Assembly: GCF_002024165.1 (NCBI RefSeq)
Contig: NZ_MWQN01000004.1
Coordinates: 868,001-932,000, forward strand
DNA from: Embleya scabrispora
GTDB lineage: Bacteria; Actinomycetota; Actinomycetes; Streptomycetales; Streptomycetaceae
Direction: 5' to 3'
Length of the DNA stretch: 64,000 nt
Numbering within the stretch: position 1 is the first letter of the stretch; the number at the start of each line of letters is the position of its first letter. Shown here one piece after another: positions 34,424 through 42,874 of this stretch. The notes below the pieces were generated by a model. It was given only the letters and a program-made list of their open reading frames with translations, did no database searches and had not been told where the DNA came from. Made by a program: the position numbers and the translations under genes.

Positions 34424-34557
34424 CCCGCCTCCCCCTCCACCGCCGCACCAACATCGCCCACCGAGAGGGCGCCACCCACCACCCGGCAATCCAAGCCGCC
34501 ACCAGGGCCCTACGATCCGCCATCCCCACCGAGCTGACCCCCACCACCGACACCTGA
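34405..34557 (+). pseudogene. out-of-frame C-terminal tail of the LysR gene
   Basis: Reading PAVSLTRLPLHRRTNIAH then REGATHHPAIQAATRALR to a TGA at 34555-34557. This is the standard last segment of a LysR effector domain, displaced by one base at the C5 run. It belongs with the regulator immediately upstream and is not a separate gene. Confidence 0.75.
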
Positions 34558-34701
34558 TCGCCACCGCCCCGCACCCGGGGGTCGCACCCACCCGTACCGT
34601 GTACCTCGGCACGCCCCGGCCGGCGTGCCCCGCGACGTACAATCGCGGTGGTGGTGGAGCGCCGGCCGAGGTTTCGGCAGTGGTGTGAGGGAGGGGTCGG
34701 A

Positions 34702-35139
34702 TTGTTCGGATCGAAGAAGAAGCGCGACGATCTGATGGCGCGGCTCAGGCCCGACCTGAGTCGGGAATCGCTCGGCGTCGGGCCCGACTTCCCGGGCGTC
34801 GCCCCGAACCCCCTCCTGAGCGGTGATGCCCGGAAGCGCAATGCGGAACTGCGTACGGGGGCGCTCGCGCTCGGCGTTCTCGTCGACTGGCGGGAGGTCA
34901 ACAGCAATCCACGCGTGGTTTTGATGCTCGACGTGGAGACCGCCGACGGCATCTCGTTCCGCGGCGTCGCGGACGAAGACCTCACGATCACCGAGCTCAC
35001 CCGACTCGCCCCGGGACAGGCGTTGCCCGTGCGCTACCGGCCGGCCGTCATGGACCACTACGTCGCCCTTGCCCGGGACGCGGACCCCGCCCACGTGCGG
35101 CGGCTCTCCGACACGATCGCGAGCCGCAAGCGGACCTGA
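34702..35139 (+). CDS. small hypothetical cytosolic protein
   Basis: About 145 aa starting at TTG 34702 (LFGSKKKRDD), with GGGAGGGG at 34688-34695. GTG 34648 in the same frame is the alternative. No family recognised. The centre (ALALGVLVDWREVNSNPRVV, LMLDVETADGISFRGVADED) reads like a small beta-barrel repeated in actinobacterial 'SHOCT/DUF' type proteins; the C-terminus VRYRPAVMDHYVALARD suggests an OB-like strand order. No membrane segment. It converges on the next LysR gene, 43 bp away. Confidence 0.72.
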   Translation: MFGSKKKRDDLMARLRPDLSRESLGVGPDFPGVAPNPLLSGDARKRNAELRTGALALGVLVDWREVNSNPRVVLMLDVETADGISFRGVADEDLTITELTRLAPGQALPVRYRPAVMDHYVALARDADPAHVRRLSDTIASRKRT

Positions 35140-35182
35140 CCCGACGCCATCGGCCCGACCCCCGCGTCGACCGACGCTCGTA

Positions 35183-36085
35183 TCACTCCCGGAAGCCGGA
35201 ACGTTGTCGCAACCGGGTGGTCATCAGGGCCAACGGGGGCCATTTCAGGCGGCCTTGGCGGGCGACCGCCCGTGCGCGCATCTCGACGATCGGGGCGGTC
35301 AGGGGGATCAGCCGGACGCCGGGAGCCGCGATCGTGTCCAGCGGCAGCAGGCCCACGCCGAGGCCGGCCGCTATCATCCCCTGCACCAGATCGAGGCTGT
35401 CGGCCCGGTGCGTCACCCGAGGGGTGAAACCCACCATCGAGGCGAGCGTACGGATCACCGTCTCGTCGGCGGTGTTGCGGGAGTTGACGATCCAGTCGTG
35501 GGTCTCGAAGCGACCGAACACGTCGAGCGTCGTGCCCTCGCTCGCGTCGGCGTCACCGTCGTCCGGGACGCCCAGCCCCCAGCGCGCGGTCCACAGCGGC
35601 GTGGCACGCACCGTCGGGTCCTCGGCCGCCGGCGCCAGGTTGTAGTCGTAGGCCAACGCCAGGTCGGTGGCGTCCTCGGCCAGCAGCGCCAGCGCCTCGG
35701 CCGGTTCGTGCTCGCGGATCAGCACGTGCACGCGCGGATGGCTCACCGCCAACTCCGCGACCACCGGCAGCAGATGGCCCCGGATCGCGGTCGCGTACCC
35801 GGCGATCCGCAACGTGCCGTTGGGCTCGGCGCCGGGCGACAGGTCGTGGTGTGCCGCCTCGACGGCGGCGAGGATGGTCACCGCGTGCTCGGCCAGTCGG
35901 CGCCCGGCCGGGGTGAGCCGGACCCGGCGCCCCTGCGGCTCGATCAGCGCGATCCCCATGTCCCGGGACAACGCCGCGATCTGCTGCGAGACGGTCGAGG
36001 TGGTCGTGTTCGACACGTCCGCGACCGCCCGCATCGACCCGAGTCGGGCCAGTTCCACCAGTACCTGTAGGCGTCGGGTCTCCAT
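35183..36085 (-). CDS. LysR-family transcriptional regulator
   Basis: 300 aa, full family length. Helix-turn-helix at LARLGSMRAVADVSNTTTSTVSQQ, followed by the usual linker LTPAGRRL and an effector domain ending in LTTRLRQR-like text. It is divergent from an EamA-type exporter gene with a 114-bp gap, a classical arrangement in which the LysR protein controls the transporter. Start ATG 36085. Confidence 0.93.
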   Translation of the reverse strand: METRRLQVLVELARLGSMRAVADVSNTTTSTVSQQIAALSRDMGIALIEPQGRRVRLTPAGRRLAEHAVTILAAVEAAHHDLSPGAEPNGTLRIAGYATAIRGHLLPVVAELAVSHPRVHVLIREHEPAEALALLAEDATDLALAYDYNLAPAAEDPTVRATPLWTARWGLGVPDDGDADASEGTTLDVFGRFETHDWIVNSRNTADETVIRTLASMVGFTPRVTHRADSLDLVQGMIAAGLGVGLLPLDTIAAPGVRLIPLTAPIVEMRARAVARQGRLKWPPLALMTTRLRQRSGFRE

Positions 36086-36163
36086 GTACCACCCTTTCGA
36101 AATCCCCGAGGTCGCACGGGCGATTGTCCACGATCGATGAACGATATCTTTCGGATCGGCACG

Positions 36164-36193
36164 TGGACACGAACGATGCACGGGGCCTCTACT
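36164..36193 (+). promoter_or_regulatory. leaderless promoter of the EamA transporter gene
   Basis: TGGACA (36164-36169), an 18-base spacer and TCTACT (36188-36193) lie so that transcription would begin at ATG 36200. No ribosome site precedes that ATG. The AT-richer CGATCGATGAACGATATC stretch at 36131-36148, just upstream of the -35, is a candidate LysR site. Confidence 0.6.
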
Positions 36194-36199
36194 TGCCGC

Positions 36200-37159
36200 A
36201 TGAGCATTCCGGATCCCCGCACCCGACCCGAAATCGGACCTCCCGCCGGCGGTCGGCCGCGCCTGCCCGACGCCGCTACCGGGGCGTTGATGGCCGTCGC
36301 CGCGATGTCCACCGTGCAGCTCGGACTGGCCCTTTCCGTGCCGCTGATCGACGACCTCGGCGCGCTCGGCACGGTCGCCCTGCGCCTCGCGTGGGCCGGT
36401 GTGCTCCTGCTGGTCCTCGTCCGGCCGCGGCCGCGCGACTTCGGCGGCCGGGACCTGTGGGCGTGCACGATGCTCGGCGTGGTGAGCGGGTGCCTGATGC
36501 TGTTCTTCATGCTCGCCGTCGCGCGCCTGCCGCTGGGCACCGCGAGCGCGCTGGAGTTCCTCGGCCCGCTGGCGGTGTCCCTGTACGGCTCGGGCGGCGG
36601 GCGACGGCGCTGGACGGCCCCGGCCGCCGTCGGCGTCGTGCTGCTCACCGAACCCTGGCACGCGGGCATCGATCCGCTCGGCCTGGCCTTCGCGCTGGCC
36701 GCCGCGGCCTGCTGGGCGGCGTACATCCTGCTGACCCAACACGTCGGCGACCGGGTCACCGGCCTGAGCGGGCTCGCCGTCTCGATGCCCGTGGCCGGAC
36801 TCGTCGCCCTCCTCGCCGCCGCGCCCACCGGCCTGGGTCGGGTGACCTGGCACCTGGCGCTGATCATGCTGGGGTTGGCCGCGCTCGGCGCCGTACTGCC
36901 GTTCAGCCTCGAATTCCTCGCGCTGCGTCGGCTGACCACCTCGGCGTTCGGCACGCTGATGAGCCTGGAGCCGGCGATCGCGCTCCTGATGGGCCTGGTG
37001 GTCCTCGATCAGATACCCGGTGCGATCCCGGCGGCCGGTGTCGTCTTCGTGGTTCTCGCCGGCATCGGCGCCACCCGCACCGGCGCCCGAACCGCCGCGC
37101 CGGACCCCGCCCGCCCCGCCGACCCGCGTCCCGACCCGCAGGTCCGCGTGGCCGGATAG
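36200..37159 (+). CDS. EamA/RhaT-family exporter
   Basis: 319 aa with about ten hydrophobic segments in two five-helix halves, the drug/metabolite transporter (EamA) layout. The second half contains the family text LEFLALRRLTTSAFGTLMSLEPAIALLMGL. Such proteins export amino acids such as threonine or homoserine, or metabolites. ATG 36200 matches a leaderless promoter; ATG 36137 would add 21 non-conserved residues. Likely controlled by the divergent LysR regulator. Confidence 0.9.
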   Translation: MSIPDPRTRPEIGPPAGGRPRLPDAATGALMAVAAMSTVQLGLALSVPLIDDLGALGTVALRLAWAGVLLLVLVRPRPRDFGGRDLWACTMLGVVSGCLMLFFMLAVARLPLGTASALEFLGPLAVSLYGSGGGRRRWTAPAAVGVVLLTEPWHAGIDPLGLAFALAAAACWAAYILLTQHVGDRVTGLSGLAVSMPVAGLVALLAAAPTGLGRVTWHLALIMLGLAALGAVLPFSLEFLALRRLTTSAFGTLMSLEPAIALLMGLVVLDQIPGAIPAAGVVFVVLAGIGATRTGARTAAPDPARPADPRPDPQVRVAG

Positions 37160-37310
37160 CGGCGCCCGCTACCCCTCGCGTGCGGCGCGCGTCGCGGCCG
37201 GTCCGTCCAAGAGGTGTCGCGGGAGGCGGTCGAACGTCGCGTCCGGATCGGCGGCGCGACGCTCTCGCCCAAGGCCGGCCCCCGGGCCGAAACCCAGCCG
37301 CTGGATAGGT

Positions 37311-37326
37311 TGCTAGCATGCTAGCA
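37311..37326. promoter_or_regulatory. palindromic operator of the RHH gene
   Basis: TGCTAGCATGCTAGCA is a perfect 16-bp palindrome and at the same time two tandem copies of the 8-bp palindrome TGCTAGCA. Its right half contains a -10-like TAGCAT (37322-37327) positioned for a transcript starting at GTG 37335. Ribbon-helix-helix dimers bind tandem half sites of this kind, so the protein encoded next probably represses its own promoter. Confidence 0.7.
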
Positions 37327-37334
37327 TCTCTCTC

Positions 37335-37514
37335 GTGGGTGACGAGGATGTGAAGCAGTTCAACGTGTACCTGCCGATCTCACTGATCAAGCAGGTCAAA
37401 CACCGTGCCATCGAGTCGGAGCTGTCGCTGTCGGCGCTGGTCGCCGCCGCGCTGCGCGCCTACCTCGACGACACCCCGGGTGAACAGGACCCATCGTCCG
37501 ATAAGGAGAGCTGA
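37335..37514 (+). CDS. ribbon-helix-helix (CopG/Arc-type) DNA-binding protein
   Basis: 59 aa. A short strand VKQFNVYLP is followed by helix [15 protein letters not shown] and helix [16 protein letters not shown]: the RHH fold. GTG 37335 has no ribosome site but lies at the position expected for a leaderless transcript from TAGCAT 37322-37327. The acidic tail ends in TGA one base before the VOC gene's ATG, and its last codons contain AAGGAGAG, the ribosome site of that gene. The pair is therefore one transcript. RHH plus a second small gene resembles antitoxin layout, but the partner is a VOC protein, not a known toxin. Confidence 0.85.
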   Translation: MGDEDVKQFNVYLPISLIKQVKHRAIESELSLSALVAAALRAYLDDTPGEQDPSSDKES

Positions 37515-37515
37515 C

Positions 37516-37860
37516 ATGACGACCGAGGGCATCGAGGCCGTGTTCCTGGAGACGCACAACTGGGGCAAGGCCGCCAAGTTCTTCCAGGGGCTGGGCTACG
37601 AGTTGGAGTTCTCGACCGGGCACAACTCCGGCCGACTGCGCAACGGCGACGGGCCGTTCGTGTTCATCGCCGAGGTGCCCGACACCCGGGAGCCCGGGAT
37701 GCGGCTGGTCCTGCGGGTGCCCGACGAAGACGCGTTTCGGCCCGCCGACGGGGTCGAGGTGGTCACCCCGTTCGAGGACACCCATTACGGGACCAGGGAG
37801 ATGACCGTCCGCGACCCCGACGGGCGGGAGTGGACCCTGTCGGCGCCGGCCCGGCCGTGA
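37516..37860 (+). CDS. VOC-family (glyoxalase/bleomycin-resistance fold) protein
   Basis: 114 aa. Paired beta-alpha-beta-beta-beta units are visible: AVFLETHNWGKAAKFFQGLGYE, FVFIAEVP, then VEVVTPFEDTHYGTREMTVRDPDGREWTL, whose DPDGREW ending is typical of the family. It may bind a hydrophobic ligand or metal; function unknown. AAGGAGAG at 37503-37510 drives its translation. Co-transcribed with the RHH regulator, so it may be the only structural gene of that operon. Confidence 0.92.
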   Translation: MTTEGIEAVFLETHNWGKAAKFFQGLGYELEFSTGHNSGRLRNGDGPFVFIAEVPDTREPGMRLVLRVPDEDAFRPADGVEVVTPFEDTHYGTREMTVRDPDGREWTLSAPARP

Positions 37861-37892
37861 ACACCTCCGACGTCGACCGAACGGAGTGACCC

Positions 37893-38753
37893 GTGCCCGA
37901 CGAACGTTTCGCGACGCCGGACAACACCGCGCTGCGCGTGGCCCTGTGGCGGGCCCTGCACTTGCGTCTCGATCCGGCGCCGCACGTCTTCGAGGACGAG
38001 ATCGGCCTGCGCATCGCCGATCCCGACCCGGACTGGCGCGACCGGCCGGACATGGATCCGGACCTGACGCGCTGGTTCCGGGCCGCGATCGTGGCCCGGG
38101 CCCGCTTCATCGACGACCTGGTGATCGAACAGGTCGAGCGCGGAGCGGAGCAATATCTCGTCCTCGGCGCCGGACTGGACACCTTCGTCCAGCGTCGGCC
38201 GGAAGTCGCGGCCCGGCTGCGGGTGTTCGAGGTCGACCGACCCGGTCCACAGGCGTGGAAACGCCGGCGACTGGAGGACCTCGGCTACGGCGTCCCGGAC
38301 CGACTGCACCTGGTGCCGGTCGACTTCGAGTCGGGCGCCTCGTGGTGGGACGAGTTGACCGCCGCCGGATTCGACCCGACCCGGCCCACCGTGGTGGCCT
38401 CCACGGGCGTCGCCCTGTACCTGACCAGGCAGGCCAACACCGACACGCTGCGCCGGCTCGCGTCGCCGGCCCCGGGCTCCACGCCGGCCATGACGTTCCG
38501 ACTGCCGCCGGAACTCCTCGACTCCGACGAACATCGCGCCGCGTTCCGGATCGCGATCGAGGGGGCCAAGGCGGCGGAGACGCCGTTCGTCAGCTTCTAC
38601 CCACCGGAGGAACTGCCGGAGTCGGCCCGCGAGGTCGGTTTCGCCACGGCCCGACACGTGTCGGCGGCCGAGCTCAACGAGCGCTACTTCGCGCACCGCC
38701 CGGACGGACCGCGCACCTCCAGCGGCGAGGAGCTGCTGGTGGCGACCACCTGA
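37893..38753 (+). CDS. SAM-dependent methyltransferase, LCM/TIGR00027 type
   Basis: 286 aa. Class I methyltransferase of the leucine-carboxyl-methyltransferase/PPM-like group: TPDNTALRVALWRALHL N-terminus, SAM-binding QYLVLGAGLDTFVQR, FEVDRPGPQAWKRRRL acidic strand, then VASTGVALYLT. Members in actinomycetes methylate small-molecule or polyketide hydroxyl/carboxyl groups. GTG 37893 is preceded by CGGAG. It lies 32 bp after the VOC gene and may share its message. Confidence 0.92.
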   Translation: MPDERFATPDNTALRVALWRALHLRLDPAPHVFEDEIGLRIADPDPDWRDRPDMDPDLTRWFRAAIVARARFIDDLVIEQVERGAEQYLVLGAGLDTFVQRRPEVAARLRVFEVDRPGPQAWKRRRLEDLGYGVPDRLHLVPVDFESGASWWDELTAAGFDPTRPTVVASTGVALYLTRQANTDTLRRLASPAPGSTPAMTFRLPPELLDSDEHRAAFRIAIEGAKAAETPFVSFYPPEELPESAREVGFATARHVSAAELNERYFAHRPDGPRTSSGEELLVATT

Positions 38754-38796
38754 CCGGGCTTTCGCCCGCCCGCGTGCGCGGGCGCGCAGGGTCCGC

Positions 38797-39798
38797 TCAG
38801 CGGCGCGGGCAACCTCGGGTGGCCTCGGTGTGCGCACGCTCGAAGAAGGCTCGGCCGCCGCCGTAGCTCCACGGGAGGTGGAAGCCGTGGTGGTCGGTGG
38901 CGTCGAACCGCATCGCGAGTTCGGACCAGCGCTGCGACTTGGCCAACGCGTAGCCCAGCGCGCTGTGATCGGACAGCGCGCTGGGCCGGCGCGGCGAGCC
39001 GTCGACCGGGTAGCGGTCCAGGGCGGTGTCCAGGTCCCGTTGCCGGGACTCGGCCAGCCAGAAGGCCGTGTCGTCCGCGGCGCCGTCCCCGTTGCCGTGC
39101 GTGTGCAGCGCGTACTCGATGTGCGCCTCGACCACGAGGATCACCAGGGGCGAGCCGTCGGGCGCCTCGGCCGCGGCCGTGCGGGCGAACGTGTACATCT
39201 CGTCGTGCGATCCGCACCATTTCTCGCACAGGTACTGCAATGCCGCGTCGTGCCCGGCGCGGTGGTGCGGATCGCGCTCGCGCAACGCCGCCCATCGGGC
39301 GTCGAACACGTCGCGCGCGACGCCGAGTCCGCGACAGACCCACAACCACGAGACCCACGGGGTGGGATCGTCGCCGGCGGCCTCGGTCGCGAGCAGGCAG
39401 GCGCGGTCGGCGTCGGCCAACAACTCCCGGAAGTCGGCGAATTGCCGCCCGCCCGTGAGGCTCGCCTGCTTCGCGGCGCGCGCGTTCCAGGCCGCGCGCA
39501 CCATGGCGGCGGCCATCACCACCAGCGGGTCCGCCGATTCGGGGCGCTCGGCACGCCACTTCCACACCCACTCGGGGTGCCTGGCGGCCGCCTCGCCCAA
39601 CGCGGTCACGGCGACCACCCGCCGTGCCCAGTCCCGTCCCACCCGCTCCAATAACGCGGCGGCCGGCGTGAAATCGCCGTTGCGCGCGAGGCCCTGCGCG
39701 ACCGCGCGGATCTCGGCGTCGTCGAGCGCGGCGTCCGACACGAACACAGGCACCGGCGCCGACGAACGCGGCGACGTGAAACGACCCCAAGGTGACAT
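38797..39798 (-). CDS. hypothetical protein, DUF4034-like
   Basis: About 333 aa, soluble, helical and Trp-rich. Text such as WVSWLWVCRGLG, DALQYL-type (AALQYLCEKWCGSHDEMYTFAR) and LPWSYGGGRAFFERAHTEA resembles the DUF4034 group as I remember it; function unknown. Start ATG 39798 is chosen; 39867 would add 23 unlikely residues. It converges on the methyltransferase gene. The 244 bp to the next same-strand gene hold nothing recognised. Confidence 0.75.
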   Translation of the reverse strand: MSPWGRFTSPRSSAPVPVFVSDAALDDAEIRAVAQGLARNGDFTPAAALLERVGRDWARRVVAVTALGEAAARHPEWVWKWRAERPESADPLVVMAAAMVRAAWNARAAKQASLTGGRQFADFRELLADADRACLLATEAAGDDPTPWVSWLWVCRGLGVARDVFDARWAALRERDPHHRAGHDAALQYLCEKWCGSHDEMYTFARTAAAEAPDGSPLVILVVEAHIEYALHTHGNGDGAADDTAFWLAESRQRDLDTALDRYPVDGSPRRPSALSDHSALGYALAKSQRWSELAMRFDATDHHGFHLPWSYGGGRAFFERAHTEATRGCPRR

Positions 39799-40042
39799 GG
39801 GCAAGGATCCTATGCGCCATCCTGACTCTCGGTCAGGGGGAGCGGGCGGGAATCGACGAACGTCCACCCGCGGTGCGCCCGAACACTCGCGACAGCGCTC
39901 CCACGCCCCGGCCGTGCGGCGGCGCCACCCGGAACACCGGCCGTCGGGGCAGTGGTTGCGACCGGTCCCGGATCACGCGACCGGCGTGCGGCGGCAGTCA
40001 CCGGTTCCGCGCCTCGAGCACGCGACATCGGCGTCCCGGGGA

Positions 40043-41389
40043 TCAGGTTCGGCGCGACGCCCGTCGGCGCAGGAGCAGCACCGTCAGGCCGGCGCCGAGC
40101 AGGAGCGCGGCGGGCAGTCCCGCCCAGAGCAGCGGGCTGCCGAGAACCCCGGACTCGTCGTCCTTCGCGGACGAGTGCACGAGTTCGCGTTCCGGGCGGG
40201 TCGGGCCCTTCGAGGCCGGGTTCTCCGTGGACGGCGTCCCACTCGCCGGCACCTTCGATTCGCGCGTGGAATCGAGGGGCTGCGTGCCTTGCGCGTACAC
40301 CGGGCCGGATTCCTTGGTTCCGGCCACCGACACGTCGACCGCCAGCGACCGCGACTCCCCTTCGCCCTGGGCCGCCACGGCGATGTAGTACCAGCCCGGG
40401 AGCATGTCGGCAACCTCTTGTTGCCGGTCGCTGCGGTTGAGGAAGCGCACCGGGCGCGTGGCGAAGGGGTCGACTCCCTTGGCGAAGATGTGCTCGGTGT
40501 CCTGGACACCCCACGCGTCCTGGGCCAACTGCTCGCGGACCGGATTGTAGAAGTGGGTCTGCACGCCGACGATCTTCTTCCCGCCGCCGACCCGGGTCTG
40601 GAAGGCGAGGCTCTGGCCCCAGTCGAGACGGACCCGGAAGAAGGCCCACTCGCCCGGGACGATGGTGTCGGTGTAGTGGCCGGAGCCGGGCAGGATCGCC
40701 GCCGAGGCGAACGAACCGCCGCCGACCACGGATCGATCGGGGCCGCCGGGTTCGGTGTAGAGCGCGATGCCGCCCTCGGCCGGGCCCTGGTCCAGGACTC
40801 GGGGTTCGAGCAGGACCTGGAGTTCGAGCGGCACCGGGGGTCCGGTTCCGCGGCGGGTCACCGAGAAGACCTGGCGCCCGGGTCGCGCGCAGCCGTTGCC
40901 GCCCTCGCCGGACGCCGTCCAGCTCACGGATGCCGTGACGACCTTGGACAGGTTTTGATCGAGCCCGGTGTCCGTCCGGCAGAAGCTGTTGCCGCGCTCG
41001 CCCAGATGCTTCACGTCCAGTGCCTCGAGGCCCTTGACGTTGCTGACGGTGGTGCCCGAGACGTAGGCGGTGTAGCCCGCGGGCACGTCCACGGCGTAGT
41101 ACCCGACCTCCTTGTCCGTCAGTTCGTCCAGATAACTTCCGGGAACCAGGACCGCGGCGCGGGCCGGATCCGGTCCACCGCCGACCGCGGTTCCGGTCGG
41201 TTCGTAGCCGCGCGGCGTGCGCCGGGTCACCGCGGTGAGTTCCCGTTCCGGTGACGCCGCGTTCAGGGCGGAGCGGCTTTGCTCGGTGCCATGCACCATC
41301 GGTCGCGGTCGTGAACCGTCCGCCGCGATCGCCAACGTCACGGCGAGCGCGGCGGCGGCCGAACAGGCCGGGAGTGCTCTCGGTCTCAT
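40043..41389 (-). CDS. secreted, C-terminally membrane-anchored protein
   Basis: 448 aa. A signal peptide (PACSAAAALAVTLAIAADG), an extracytoplasmic region of about 380 residues, then a hydrophobic helix (GLPAALLLGAGLTVLLL) and a basic RRRASRRT tail give type I topology. Two similar segments, PGSYLDELTDKEVGYYAVDV and PGSGHYTDTIVPGEWAFFRV, look like tandem beta-sandwich repeats. The region before the anchor is Pro/Ser/Thr/Glu-rich. Not recognised further. It is divergent from the T4SS-like cluster and shares its 465-bp upstream region, so co-regulation is possible. Confidence 0.85.
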   Translation of the reverse strand: MRPRALPACSAAAALAVTLAIAADGSRPRPMVHGTEQSRSALNAASPERELTAVTRRTPRGYEPTGTAVGGGPDPARAAVLVPGSYLDELTDKEVGYYAVDVPAGYTAYVSGTTVSNVKGLEALDVKHLGERGNSFCRTDTGLDQNLSKVVTASVSWTASGEGGNGCARPGRQVFSVTRRGTGPPVPLELQVLLEPRVLDQGPAEGGIALYTEPGGPDRSVVGGGSFASAAILPGSGHYTDTIVPGEWAFFRVRLDWGQSLAFQTRVGGGKKIVGVQTHFYNPVREQLAQDAWGVQDTEHIFAKGVDPFATRPVRFLNRSDRQQEVADMLPGWYYIAVAAQGEGESRSLAVDVSVAGTKESGPVYAQGTQPLDSTRESKVPASGTPSTENPASKGPTRPERELVHSSAKDDESGVLGSPLLWAGLPAALLLGAGLTVLLLRRRASRRT

Positions 41390-41854
41390 GTCGGGGAATC
41401 TAGATCGAATCGCCGTCACCAACAAGCCATTCGCAAGCAGGAACCCGGACGGCCCCCCGTGGCCGGCGCTGGCACGTCCGTCGATCGCGATGCCCGTTCG
41501 CCCGGCCGGAGCCGGCCTTATCCCATATTCCCGCAGCGGCGGGGATTCACTGTGCACATCGAAACTCGGATTCGCCGAATCCCCGCCTTGCCAGTGCAAT
41601 CTGTAACCGGGAAATCGAATCAGCCTCCGCTCGCGCTCTTGTACTCTTGCCGAGAGATTCCGACGCGACCGACCCGGTCTCCGGATGCAGGGCAGGGGTA
41701 AAAAGAACCGACACGCTCGAGACCGAGATATCACCATCCAAGGTGCAGTGGCGTACACCTGCGTGCGGTCGTCCGGGACGACATGCACGTTCGAGTCGTG
41801 TGGGATCAGCATTCGACGGCAAGCCGATCCAAAGAGTTTGAGGCTGGAGGTGCG
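41390..41854. other. 465-bp divergent region upstream of T4SS-like cluster
   Basis: This stretch is visibly richer in A/T than its surroundings and holds no supported gene. It contains a perfect inverted repeat (listed separately), an A-run GTAAAAAGAAC near 41698, and the ribosome site GGAGG at 41846-41850. Promoters for both flanking transcripts should lie here. Confidence 0.6.
41538..41587. repeat. 11-bp perfect inverted repeat, operator-like
   Basis: GGCGGGGATTC (41538-41548) and GAATCCCCGCC (41577-41587) are separated by 28 bases. The long spacer favours a pair of protein-binding half sites over a terminator hairpin. It lies centrally in the divergent promoter region. Confidence 0.65.
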
Positions 41855-42475
41855 ATGAGCAAACCGACGGTAACCAATCCGTGGATTACCGCCACTGTCG
41901 CCGCCGCCACCGAAACCCCCGAGGTCCCGGACACGCGTCCCTCCCCGCCGCCGGCGACGATGATGCCGACCCGACCTCATCCCGGAGCGGTGCCGCCTCC
42001 GCAGGACGGCGGTCTGCCGATCCGGCACCTGCACCCGAACGAGCAGGCGCCGTGGTGGTGGCTGGGCTGTCACGGCGGCGCGGGCGTCGGCATGCTCGGC
42101 GCCACCTTCCCCGCCGGTCGCGACGCGCATCGGCACTGGCCGGTCCCCGTGGACGGCACCTTCGCGTCGGTCCTCCTCGTCGCCCGGACCAATGTCCCGG
42201 GTCTGCGCGCGGCCCAGACGGCCGCCCGTCAATGGGCCTCCGGGGCGGTGCCCCAGGTGCGGTTGCTGGGACTCGTGGCGGTCGCCGACGCACCCGGCAC
42301 ACTGCCGAAGCCATTGCGCGACCTGGTGAAGCTCGTCGCCGGGGCCTTTCCCCGCACCTGGGCCATCCCGTGGATAGAACCCTGGAGATTCGGCGAGACC
42401 CCCCCGATCGCCCAACTCCCGAAATCGCTGGCCAGGTTGGCCGGCGATTTAAGTCACGTCGTTGCGAGAAACTGA
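41855..42475 (+). CDS. DUF6668-like protein, first gene of T4SS-like cluster
   Basis: 206 aa. A Pro/Thr-rich disordered N-terminus (about 75 residues) precedes a compact domain (WWWLGCHGGAGVGMLGATFPAGRDAHRHWPV and VLLVARTNVPGLRAAQTAARQW). The GGxGxGxL-like start recalls the ATPase-related DUF6668 proteins found at the head of actinobacterial conjugation-like clusters, but no complete Walker A lysine is seen. TGGAGGTG at 41845-41852 supports ATG 41855. It probably recruits or positions a component at the inner face of the apparatus (inference). Confidence 0.85.
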   Translation: MSKPTVTNPWITATVAAATETPEVPDTRPSPPPATMMPTRPHPGAVPPPQDGGLPIRHLHPNEQAPWWWLGCHGGAGVGMLGATFPAGRDAHRHWPVPVDGTFASVLLVARTNVPGLRAAQTAARQWASGAVPQVRLLGLVAVADAPGTLPKPLRDLVKLVAGAFPRTWAIPWIEPWRFGETPPIAQLPKSLARLAGDLSHVVARN

Positions 42476-42481
42476 GGCCCC

Positions 42482-42817
42482 GTGGTGAAATCCACTCTGC
42501 TGAATTCGTTTCACGGTCTGCACACCTGGGTGACGGACGACAAGACCCCACCGCCGACGCAGCCCCCGGGCAAGAACATGCCGAACCCGAAGAACTATTC
42601 GCCTCCCGCCGATCTCACGAACGGCATCGCCAAGGTCGCGGGTATGGTCTCGTACGGCATTCTCGCTTTCTCGTTCCTGGTCGCCCTGGTGTGCACCGGC
42701 ATGATTTGGAAGGCGCACAAGGACGGCGGTCAGGCTTCCTTCGTCGGGCTCGGCATGGCAATGCTCACGGTGATCGTCTCCGGAAGTCTGGCCACCATCT
42801 TCAACTACATCACCTGA
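42482..42817 (+). CDS. small two-TM pilin-like membrane protein
   Basis: 111 aa. After a Pro-rich soluble start come two hydrophobic helices (about 53-75, VAGMVSYGILAFSFLVALVCTGM, and 86-110, FVGLGMAMLTVIVSGSLATIF) joined by a short charged loop KAHKDGGQ. This hairpin topology and its place before VirB8/VirB6-like genes match VirB2/TrbC-type pilin-like subunits of Gram-positive T4SS. GTG 42482 or GTG 42485 can start it. It lies seven bases after the DUF6668 gene. Confidence 0.85.
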   Translation: MVKSTLLNSFHGLHTWVTDDKTPPPTQPPGKNMPNPKNYSPPADLTNGIAKVAGMVSYGILAFSFLVALVCTGMIWKAHKDGGQASFVGLGMAMLTVIVSGSLATIFNYIT

Positions 42818-42874
42818 GCCACGGAAACGAAGACCTTCGCACCGTGATTCGCGGCCCGATCCGGAGTAGAGCGC

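Noticed and set aside
37335-37860. A confirmed toxin-antitoxin module
   Set aside because: The RHH gene fits an antitoxin, but the partner is a VOC-fold protein with no known toxin motif; kept only as a hypothesis.
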